5,132 bases of DNA, from assembly GCA_025357895.1 (NCBI GenBank), contig JANYLL010000298.1, positions 1 through 5,132 of the forward strand, read 5' to 3'. Origin of the DNA: Ignavibacteriota bacterium. GTDB taxonomy: Bacteria; Bacteroidota; Ignavibacteria; Palsa-1295. The notes beneath the pieces are model-generated. The model made no database searches. It worked only from the letters and a program-made list of their open reading frames with translations, and was not told the origin of the DNA. Positions 1 to 5,132 of the stretch are shown piece by piece. Both the position numbers and the translations under genes were made by a program. Every line of letters begins with the position of its first letter. Positions within the stretch are counted from its first letter, which is position 1.

Positions 1-1498
1 CAATACGGGGTTGACGGGCAATACTGTCTTTGCTCTTGCCGTGAGCGGCACGAATCTCTTTGCCGGGACTAATGGCGGCGGCGTCTTTCGTTCCACCGAC
101 AACGGCACAAGCTGGACTGGAGTCAATTCAGGGTTGCCGAATAATACTTTCACCTCTCTTGCCGTGAGCGGCGCGAATCTCTTTGCCGGGACTTATGGCG
201 GCATCTTTCTTTCGACCAACAACGGCACAAGCTGGACTGGGGTCAATACGGGGTTGACGAACACTGATGTCCGTTCTCTTGCCGTCAGCGGCACGAATCT
301 CTTTGCCGGAACTGATGGCGGCGTCTTTCTTTCGACTAACAACGGCACGAGTTGGACTGGAGTCAATACGGAGTTGACGAACACTTATGTCCAGTCTCTT
401 GCCACAAGCGGCACGAATCTCTTCGCCGGTACTTATGACGGCGGCGTCTTTCTTTCCACCAACAACAGCACAAGCTGGACTGCTGTAAATACGGGGTTGA
501 CGGACATTTTTATCATTTCTCTTGCCATTAGCGGCACGAATCTCTTTGCCGGGACTCATAGCGGCGTCTTTCTTTCTACTAACAACGGCACGAGTTGGAC
601 TGCCGTTAATTCGGGGTTGCCGAACAATACTTATGTGTATGCCTTTGCCATCATTGGCACGAACCTCTTTACCGGGACTTATGGAAACGGCGTCTTTCTT
701 TCCACCAACAACGGCACCGACTGGATTCAAAGGGGGTTGACGACCACTTCTGTCTTTGCTCTTGCCGTGAGCGGCACGAATCTCTTTGCCGGGACCGATG
801 GCGGCGTCTTTCTTTCCACCAACAACGGCACAAGCTGGACTGCTGTAAATACGGGGTTGACGAACACTTCCGTCAGTTCTCTTGCCGTTAGCGGCACGAA
901 TCTCTTTGCCGGGATTCGTAGCGGCGGCGTCTTTCTTTCGACCAACAACGGCACAAACTGGACTGCCATCAATACAGGGTTGACGGACCAAGATGTCTAT
1001 GCTCTTGCCGTGAGCGGCTCGAATCTCTTTGCCGGAACTTATCATAGAGGCGTCTTTCTCTCCACCAACAACGGCACCGACTGGACTGCTGTCAATACAG
1101 GGTTGACGAACACTCCTGTCTGGACTCTTGCCATAAGCGGCACGAATCTCTTTGCCGGGACTTATGATAGAGGCGTATTTAGGCGGCCGTTATCTGAAAT
1201 GATCCCTGCTGGTGTACCATCAAACCCTCAACCAATAGGATTCCACCTCGGACAAAATTATCCGAATCCGTTCAATGAGAGCACGACAATTAGCTTCAGT
1301 ATTCCATCAAGAACATTTGTATCGCTTAAAGTTTTTGATGCACTTGGAAGAGAAGTATCGGTGCTTGCATCCGAGGAGTTAGCTGCCGGGACGTACGAGC
1401 GTCATTGGGATGCCGCAGGTTTGGCAAACGGAGTGTATTTTTATAAGATCGAAGCAGGATCATTTAGCGAGACAAAAGAAACGCATTTGCTCAGATAG
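1..1498 (+). CDS. Secreted Asp-box beta-propeller repeat protein with T9SS type A sorting domain (5' partial)
   Basis: The frame is already open at base 2 (reading NTGLTGNT) and the first possible start, TTG at 11, is just the Leu of a repeat, so the true start is off the left edge. About 390 visible residues form ten tandem repeats of 39-41 residues with the consensus SLAVSGTNLFAGT-x-GGVF-STNNGTSWT. The STxNGTSW part is a degenerate Asp-box (S-x-D-x-G-x-x-W), the turn motif of BNR/sortilin-type propeller blades. Only the first visible copy keeps Asp (STDNGTSW); the others have Asn. After a GVFRRPLSEM joint, the last ~85 residues (GQNYPNPFN, then LKVFDALGREV, then GVYFYKI) match a T9SS type A sorting domain, so the protein is expected to cross the outer membrane and be released or attached at the surface. 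Blade fold and sorting are family knowledge; ligand or enzymatic role is unknown, and no catalytic residues are visible. It converges with the LamG gene; no terminator is evident in the 50-bp gap. Confidence 0.9.
   Translation, partial: NTGLTGNTVFALAVSGTNLFAGTNGGGVFRSTDNGTSWTGVNSGLPNNTFTSLAVSGANLFAGTYGGIFLSTNNGTSWTGVNTGLTNTDVRSLAVSGTNLFAGTDGGVFLSTNNGTSWTGVNTELTNTYVQSLATSGTNLFAGTYDGGVFLSTNNSTSWTAVNTGLTDIFIISLAISGTNLFAGTHSGVFLSTNNGTSWTAVNSGLPNNTYVYAFAIIGTNLFTGTYGNGVFLSTNNGTDWIQRGLTTTSVFALAVSGTNLFAGTDGGVFLSTNNGTSWTAVNTGLTNTSVSSLAVSGTNLFAGIRSGGVFLSTNNGTNWTAINTGLTDQDVYALAVSGSNLFAGTYHRGVFLSTNNGTDWTAVNTGLTNTPVWTLAISGTNLFAGTYDRGVFRRPLSEMIPAGVPSNPQPIGFHLGQNYPNPFNESTTISFSIPSRTFVSLKVFDALGREVSVLASEELAAGTYERHWDAAGLANGVYFYKIEAGSFSETKETHLLR
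2..1183 (+). repeat. Tandem array of ten propeller-blade repeats, period 117-123 bp
   Basis: The DNA word ggcacgaatctctttgccgg, or a near copy, recurs at 47, 170, 290, 410, 533, 656, 773, 893, 1016 and 1139. Spacings are 123, 120, 120, 123, 123, 117, 120, 123 and 123 bp, all multiples of three. Near-identity at the nucleotide level, not only in protein, points to recent expansion or ongoing homogenisation by recombination. The array continues past the left edge, so the total copy number is unknown. The last copy ends at the GVFRRPLSEM joint before the sorting domain. Confidence 0.93.
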
Positions 1499-1548
1499 AA
1501 GAGCAATCCATAATTTCAAGAAAAGGAAACAAAGGATCTGTATGTTTC

Positions 1549-3447
1549 TTATTTTGCCAGCACCATCTTCTTCGTCACAATCGTCTTTGCGGTTTTAACT
1601 TTATAAAAATAAATTCCGGCAGGCCAGTTTGTGCCGTCAATATCTACGGAATGCTTGCCGGCTCCGAGCTTGCCATTAAAAAGTGAGAGGACTTCCCTTC
1701 CAATAATATCATAGACGGCAATTTGCACATTTGCAGCTTTGGTAAGCCTGAAATTTATTGTTGTTTTCGGATTGAAGGGATTTGGTTTATTCTGTTCGAC
1801 AAAAACATCGCGCGCTCCACCGAATTCGAGCTTTACAGGCTCTGTGTAATGCAAAACGGAATCGTGAGTGCCGATGAGAGCAAGCCGGTAATAAAGATCA
1901 ATATCGTTTTTCAATTGCGGAAGTTTTTCGGCAGCAGAATAACTTGCCCTTGCAATAATAGACGCTTCTTTTGTATCCAAATGGATAGGTCGCTTCGCAT
2001 CGACGGAAATAGTCTTTTCATATTCGCCGAATGTTGCAATGCGCCGCTGCAATTCATAACGCTTTACTCCAAGCTCACTTGTTGCCTTCCAGGAAAAGGT
2101 GATCTTTGTTGCCGAAGTTTGCTCGACACTTAATACTGCGCGGTCAAGCAGAACGGGCGAACTCGACTCAGCGAGGAACGCTCCGCTATCAAGGAAAAAA
2201 TATATTGGTTGGGTAGTAGTAGAATGAGAGAGGGTATCCTTTGCAGGGATCTTTGCTGAAATGCTGGAAAATGCTTCTTTTCCAAATTCCTCAAAATGAA
2301 AGAGAGCAAGTGCATCGGTCAAGGTATCTCTGGTCGCAACAGCAATATCGGAAGCGATCATGTGGGATTGAAGCTCTGCGCGTTTAAGAAACCGAAGTTC
2401 ATCGATGGAAAAATGCCCGGGAGTTTTTGAATCACCTATCATGCAATAGGAAAGATCTCTAAAATAATCTGAGGCATTAGGCAACGTATCATTCATATCT
2501 CCATCAACAAACATCCGTAGCGTTCCCCATATATCACATGAAAGCGCAACGTGATGCCATGCTCCGTCACATGTTGTTCCGGATGATAGAATAATGATGT
2601 CGGAATCGGAGACGAACGGATATCTGCTGACGTTGATCTGCCCAAATGGATTTGTAGAAATCGTAATACCGGTGAGTGAGTCGCTTCGAATAAATTTGAA
2701 GAGGGTTTGCTCACCTGAGACTGCGCGCATCCACCATTGAAGAGTAAACGGACGATCAAAAAAAATACGTAATACATTCGGCGGAATACTAAGACGCGCA
2801 GAAGCATGTAAGCTATCTTTGAGCACTAAGGCACGTGAAGTATTTGCCCAGCCTGTAATGATATGGAGGGTATGCGTATATTTATTTTCGGTAATTCCAG
2901 AAAATGAAAAATTACTTCCAAGGCTTGGCGAGACAATTCGCCATTCATAATTCTTAATTCTCGGTGGCAGCTTCGGTTTCTTATCTTTTCTATTTAGTTT
3001 TATTTCCGGAATTCCTGGATCAGCACGCTCGATAAAACATGCTTTGAAATTTCCGGTCGAAGTAACATTCGGCGAAGTGAATACAAAGAAATACGCAATG
3101 CCATCGAATCGGTTGGCATAGATACGCGTCCTATCCTCAAAAACTTTTATTGTTCTACCTTTTTCTTTATCAAAATACGAGACCATATCCGGATATTGAT
3201 CAATTAGAGTGGGTTCCGTTGCGCCATCTTCAGCAGCATAGGCTCTGACGATCTTCCAATTATCGGGAAATTGGATAGCGATCATCCTGTTCTGATCTTT
3301 CGCTTCCGGATTTCCAGCGACGATCACGGTGAATTGTTCACCTGCTGGAATTTCATCGGGAGCAAGGACGGCATGAATATCACCTTCGGCAAAAGCCGAA
3401 TTAAATAGTAAAAGAAAAAAAAATAGACAAAATATCGGACGATACAC
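1549..3447 (-). CDS. Secreted LamG-like domain protein with T9SS type A sorting domain
   Basis: This is a 632-residue exported protein. Residues 1-20 are a signal peptide (short MYRP n-region, a Phe/Leu-rich core, cleavage likely after SAFA). Residues ~25-170 are a beta-rich region I do not recognise. Residues ~205-360 resemble a LamG/concanavalin A-like jelly roll, with FTLQWWMRA, DGAWHHVALSCD, GTLRMFVDGD and FSIDELRFLKRAEL. Residues ~435-545 look like a fibronectin III-like domain (ITFSWKATSELGVKRYELQRR). Residues ~548-632 are the sorting domain (EQNKPNPFNPKTTINF, YDIIGREV, GIYFYKVKT). The start is GTG directly after the nuoI TAA in the same frame; nothing upstream is possible in frame and no later start keeps the signal peptide. 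A nine-base A/T run (3415-3423) encodes three Phe of that peptide. LamG domains often bind glycans or proteins, so a surface or binding role is inferred; the ligand is unknown. Confidence 0.88.
   Translation of the reverse strand: MYRPIFCLFFFLLLFNSAFAEGDIHAVLAPDEIPAGEQFTVIVAGNPEAKDQNRMIAIQFPDNWKIVRAYAAEDGATEPTLIDQYPDMVSYFDKEKGRTIKVFEDRTRIYANRFDGIAYFFVFTSPNVTSTGNFKACFIERADPGIPEIKLNRKDKKPKLPPRIKNYEWRIVSPSLGSNFSFSGITENKYTHTLHIITGWANTSRALVLKDSLHASARLSIPPNVLRIFFDRPFTLQWWMRAVSGEQTLFKFIRSDSLTGITISTNPFGQINVSRYPFVSDSDIIILSSGTTCDGAWHHVALSCDIWGTLRMFVDGDMNDTLPNASDYFRDLSYCMIGDSKTPGHFSIDELRFLKRAELQSHMIASDIAVATRDTLTDALALFHFEEFGKEAFSSISAKIPAKDTLSHSTTTQPIYFFLDSGAFLAESSSPVLLDRAVLSVEQTSATKITFSWKATSELGVKRYELQRRIATFGEYEKTISVDAKRPIHLDTKEASIIARASYSAAEKLPQLKNDIDLYYRLALIGTHDSVLHYTEPVKLEFGGARDVFVEQNKPNPFNPKTTINFRLTKAANVQIAVYDIIGREVLSLFNGKLGAGKHSVDIDGTNWPAGIYFYKVKTAKTIVTKKMVLAK
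3415..3423. repeat. Nine-base A/T homopolymer in the signal peptide codons of the LamG gene
   Basis: The run reads AAAAAAAAA on the + strand and TTT TTT TTT on the coding strand, giving Phe-Phe-Phe about 8 codons after the GTG start. A one-base slip would abolish the protein. Such tracts are used for phase variation of surface proteins in some bacteria; here it may simply reflect a Phe-rich signal peptide. Confidence 0.5.
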
Positions 3448-3969
3448 TTATTTAGAATTTCTCATTGCTCGTAGATAATCCAAGCGCTCCTGCAGATCTT
3501 TTTTCGGAGTGAGCAATTTATCTTTTCCGTAAATTGCATCGTCATATTTTGTAAAGACAAGTTCGTAATCTTTGCTCATCACTATCGCTTCCTCCGGGCA
3601 TACTTCTTCACAAAAACCACAGAAAATACAGCGAAGCATATTTATCTCGAAACGGACGGGAAAGCGTTCTTTCAGAAGTTCTGTTTCACTTGCCTGTACT
3701 TCTATAGCAAGCGGAGGACAAACACGCGAGCACAAGCCGCATGCAACGCAGCGCTCGGCGCCGTTATCATCCATCACTAGTACCGGACGTCCGCGAAATG
3801 CCGCAGGCGCTTCCCACTTTTCTTCTGGATACTGCCGTGTGAATTTCGGCTTAAACAAATGCTTGATCGTCGTCAGAAGTCCGCGCGCAATTTCGGGAAG
3901 ATAAAGCTTCTCCCATAAACTGAGCTTGCGATTCGGCTTTGAATTATTATATTTTGAACGGTATTGCAT
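3448..3969 (-). CDS. nuoI: NADH-quinone oxidoreductase subunit I (complex I 2x[4Fe-4S] ferredoxin subunit)
   Basis: The 173-residue product is a full-length NuoI. Two ferredoxin motifs of the form CxxCxxCxxxCP carry the ligands of clusters N6a and N6b: Cys74, 77, 80, 84 (CVACGLCSRVCP) and Cys114, 117, 120, 124 (CIFCGFCEEVCP). The N-terminal part (EIARGLLTTIKHLFKPKFT, QYPEEKW, FRGRPVL) is the characteristic NuoI lead-in that sets it apart from generic ferredoxins. In complex I it passes electrons through the peripheral arm toward the quinone site, on the cytoplasmic face of the membrane. No other nuo gene is adjacent: upstream, 29 bp away, is a toxin-like gene and downstream, with no gap, a secreted LamG protein. 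nuoI normally lies between nuoH and nuoJ, so this is an isolated copy or the rest of the operon is elsewhere. The ATG at 3969 fits the family length; the only SD-like sequence (AGAAG, 3980-3976) lies in a hairpin arm. Confidence 0.95.
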   Translation of the reverse strand: MQYRSKYNNSKPNRKLSLWEKLYLPEIARGLLTTIKHLFKPKFTRQYPEEKWEAPAAFRGRPVLVMDDNGAERCVACGLCSRVCPPLAIEVQASETELLKERFPVRFEINMLRCIFCGFCEEVCPEEAIVMSKDYELVFTKYDDAIYGKDKLLTPKKDLQERLDYLRAMRNSK

Positions 3970-3973
3970 TGCT

Positions 3974-3996
3974 GGCTTCTAACAGAGAAAGAAGCC
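3974..3996 (-). promoter_or_regulatory. Hairpin between toxin stop and nuoI start
   Basis: On the - strand GGCTTCT (3996-3990), a 9-nt loop and AGAAGCC (3980-3974) form a perfect 7-bp stem. It starts two bases after the toxin stop codon and ends 4 bases before the nuoI ATG. No U-tract follows, so it is a poor intrinsic terminator. Its 3' arm contains AGAAG, the only Shine-Dalgarno-like sequence near nuoI, 6 nt from the start codon. It could dampen nuoI translation, protect a processed mRNA end, or be chance; no function is shown. Confidence 0.4.
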
Positions 3997-3998
3997 GC

Positions 3999-4364
3999 TT
4001 AGTTTGGAATTTTAGAAAGCTTGATTCTCTCATATCCTCTTTTTTCAGGATGAGGTTCGATGGCAAGTATAGTGATCTCTGTTTTACCCGGTCCATAACT
4101 CCAAAATATTCTTCCAGCGCCTGGAGTGCGATTTTCTAAATAGGATTGAAAAATTTTCATACCATATTTCTTGGAAAGGGAATCTATTTCGTGAGTAGAG
4201 AGGCTATTGTGGCGCGGATTATTCCGGAGCAGATCGAGGGCCTTGACAAATTTCCGGAAAAATTTTCTTTCGGAAGAGTCAAGATCATTAGACACATATC
4301 GCGACGAAAGGTCATTCCATAATTTCTCCATCTCGGGAATGCCCATACGAATATGGAAGATCAT
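3999..4364 (-). CDS. RelE/ParE-like toxin of a type II toxin-antitoxin pair
   Basis: The product is 121 residues, basic and without a signal peptide. Its C-terminal half is typical of a RelE/ParE-superfamily group often left as hypothetical: LRNNPRHNSLSTHEI (46-60), then IFQSYLENRTPGAGRIFW (71-88), YGPGKTEITILAIEPHP (90-106) and a terminal YERIKLS strand. The order of a basic helix, an R-[IV]-x-W strand, a hydrophobic ITILAI strand and a final strand fits the RelE fold. Members act as ribosome-dependent mRNA endonucleases or gyrase poisons; which applies here cannot be read from the sequence. The start ATG overlaps the upstream gene's stop as ATGA (4364-4361), with no clear SD, implying translational coupling to the antitoxin. 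Met7 is an alternative start but would lose that arrangement. Toxin-fold assignment is by motif memory, not alignment. Confidence 0.68.
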   Translation of the reverse strand: MIFHIRMGIPEMEKLWNDLSSRYVSNDLDSSERKFFRKFVKALDLLRNNPRHNSLSTHEIDSLSKKYGMKIFQSYLENRTPGAGRIFWSYGPGKTEITILAIEPHPEKRGYERIKLSKIPN

Positions 4365-4654
4365 TTTCGCTTTTTGGGAAGAAAGGAATCCAAAGCGATA
4401 CGCTCTGAAACTGCTCCGCGCTTTATATTCTTTATGGCTGAATCTATCATTCTGAGAGTATCGGAATGAAGCTGGGCATCCTGAATGACCTGTGGAACAA
4501 TGATTGCTGAACCATCCTCACGTTCGTAAACATCATAATATTCATACTTTGCTGAACGCAGAACGATCCGATGTTTGGAATCGATCTTCGTACGATAAAC
4601 TCGATTTGGAAGTAACTTCCGGGATGATTGCTGTTTTTTTATTGCTGTTGGCAT
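4361..4654 (-). CDS. AbrB/SpoVT-like antitoxin, partner of the downstream toxin
   Basis: This 97-residue, strongly basic protein has a central segment, residues ~20-56 (YRTKIDSKHRIVLRSAKY, then DVYEREDGSAIIVPQVI). It follows the swapped-hairpin AbrB pattern: a strand with a Asp-x-K/R-x-R-I-x-L core, then a DG turn and an IIVPQ strand. Residues ~60-92 form a helix and tail (LRMIDSAIKNIKRGAVSERIALDSF), likely the toxin-binding part. AbrB-type antitoxins bind DNA as dimers and repress their own operon, and a palindrome lies 12 bases upstream of the ATG. The 4-bp overlap with the toxin and antitoxin-first order are the classic type II TA layout. There is no recognisable SD before the start. The N-terminus (KKQQSSRK) is disordered-looking and encoded partly by an A7 run. 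A generic AbrB regulator with a non-toxin partner remains possible. Confidence 0.62.
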   Translation of the reverse strand: MPTAIKKQQSSRKLLPNRVYRTKIDSKHRIVLRSAKYEYYDVYEREDGSAIIVPQVIQDAQLHSDTLRMIDSAIKNIKRGAVSERIALDSFLPKKRK

Positions 4655-4666
4655 AAGATACTAAAC

Positions 4667-4680
4667 GTGGGAAATCCCAC
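4667..4680. promoter_or_regulatory. Inverted repeat upstream of antitoxin: candidate operator or short terminator stem
   Basis: The inverted repeat GTGGGA-AA-TCCCAC has 6-bp arms and a 2-bp centre. It is placed 12 bp before the antitoxin start, in the 62-bp gap after the propeller gene. Dimeric AbrB-like antitoxins bind such symmetric sites to autoregulate. As RNA it could instead fold as a 5-bp GTGGG/CCCAC stem with a 4-nt loop, ending the propeller transcript, but no proper U-tract follows on the - strand (GTTTAGTATCTT). I could not pick out a confident promoter beside it. Confidence 0.4.
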
Positions 4681-4716
4681 CAATGTTCCATCCTTTTCTG
4701 AAAATGCTCTATTGCC

Positions 4717-5132
4717 TCACTCCTTAATCATCGGGATTTTCTCTATGCCCTCCGAAGTTCGGACAATGCAGAAATACATGCCTGCCGGAAAATCCGACGC
4801 TTGCCAGGTGAACGTATGCTCGCCCGCTTCGAGCGTGCCCGAAAAAAGTCGCCCGCACTCGGCGCCAAGAAGATTCACGATGCGAAGATCGGCAAACTCA
4901 CGCAAGGGAGTGGTGAAGGTAATTGTTGTTTGCGATGAGAAGGGATTGGGATGAATTTTGAGTGAAAGGGGCTGAGGTGAAGTTAAAGAAACAGAGCTAA
5001 TGCCAAAATCGGAGAGTGGGCGACGCCAGACTCCGTTCGAACCTGTACCAACAAATATATTCGATTGGATTATGGCAAAACTGTATATTTCATAACCTGC
5101 TAATCCCGCAGATGACCAATTTTTACCATTGT
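4717..5132 (-). CDS. Second propeller-type protein with T9SS type A sorting domain (5' partial, 3' end only)
   Basis: The frame is open from the right edge to the TGA at 4719-4717, giving 137 residues; the start is outside the window. The only start-like codon near the domain, TTG at 4905, is internal. The visible part begins inside a blade: NGKNWSSAGL is an Asp-box remnant, and YSFAIIQSNIFVGT matches the SLAVSGTNLFAGT strand of the left-hand propeller gene. The joint GVWRRPLSDFG also matches GVFRRPLSEM there. Then come PQPLSLKIHPNPFSSQTTITF, LRIVNLLGAE, LEAGEHTFTWQASDFPAGMYF and a short tail, a T9SS sorting domain. It is therefore a diverged relative of the left-edge gene, in opposite orientation, and probably an exported or surface protein. 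It lies 62 bp upstream of the antitoxin on the same strand. Confidence 0.85.
   Translation of the reverse strand, partial: NGKNWSSAGLAGYEIYSFAIIQSNIFVGTGSNGVWRRPLSDFGISSVSLTSPQPLSLKIHPNPFSSQTTITFTTPLREFADLRIVNLLGAECGRLFSGTLEAGEHTFTWQASDFPAGMYFCIVRTSEGIEKIPMIKE

Noticed and set aside
727..972. Further short - strand frames within the repeat array
   Set aside because: They are shadow frames of the same repeats with no independent start signal or domain.
128..1045. Long open frame of about 305 codons on the - strand, itself repetitive
   Set aside because: It lies wholly inside the propeller repeat array and mirrors its 117-123 bp period. Because repeat lengths are multiples of three, an antisense frame free of stops in one unit stays open in all. 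The product is Arg/Lys-rich with no family features.
1499..1548. Possible terminator between the convergent propeller and LamG genes
   Set aside because: The best pairing, GAAAC with GTTTC across a 13-nt loop, is only 5 weak base pairs with no flanking T-tract of note.
1723..2133. 136-codon + strand frame opposite the LamG gene
   Set aside because: It is antisense to the fibronectin III-like and sorting domains of a well-supported gene; its composition is unlike a real protein (many Cys and mixed residues) and it has no recognisable domain.
3572..3904. 110-codon + strand frame opposite nuoI
   Set aside because: It overlaps the cluster-binding region of nuoI, which is certain; this frame is a shadow.
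4655..4716. Promoter for the TA module
   Set aside because: The gap has neither a clear Bacteroidota TAnnTTTG element nor a -35/-10 pair at acceptable spacing, so no position is called.
4628..4954. 108-codon + strand frame across the antitoxin start and right-hand sorting domain
   Set aside because: It runs antisense through two supported genes and the operator-like palindrome, and has no domain or start signal.

Overview
The window appears to come from the Bacteroidota/Chlorobiota side of the bacterial tree, most likely an Ignavibacteria- or Kapabacteria-like organism. The basis is three separate proteins ending in a type IX secretion (T9SS) type A sorting domain, with PNPFN-type motifs (QNYPNPFN, QNKPNPFN, HPNPF) followed by a GxYFYK/GMYF strand. 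Ribosome binding sites are weak and coding density is very high. This placement is inference from protein style; there is no marker gene to settle it.

Layout. The left 1.5 kb (+ strand) is the 3' part of a secreted beta-propeller protein made of ten visible 39-41-residue repeats plus a sorting domain; its start lies off the left edge. Everything else is on the - strand and, read in the direction of transcription (right to left), consists of: the 3' end of a second, related propeller/T9SS protein that runs off the right edge; a small AbrB-like antitoxin; a RelE/ParE-like toxin overlapping it by 4 bp (ATGA); nuoI, the two-[4Fe-4S] ferredoxin subunit of respiratory complex I; and a 632-residue secreted protein with a LamG-like domain and a T9SS sorting domain. 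That last gene starts with GTG immediately after the nuoI stop codon. The two outer propeller genes point toward each other, and the + strand gene converges with the LamG gene across 50 bp.

How it works together. Spacing from antitoxin to LamG gene is -4, 29 and 0 bp, so those four genes could share a transcript. The antitoxin/toxin pair is a compact type II TA module with a candidate operator palindrome just upstream of its start codon. nuoI is separated from any other complex I gene in view, and a hairpin covers its only visible Shine-Dalgarno-like sequence. The three T9SS cargo proteins suggest a region devoted to exported or surface proteins in which nuoI and the TA module sit as unrelated passengers. 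No RNA gene, CRISPR array or insertion sequence was seen. No gap between genes exceeds 62 bp. I did not find a convincing new multi-gene system; the points most worth following up are the TA module and its palindrome, the isolated nuoI, and the higher-order structure of the propeller repeat.
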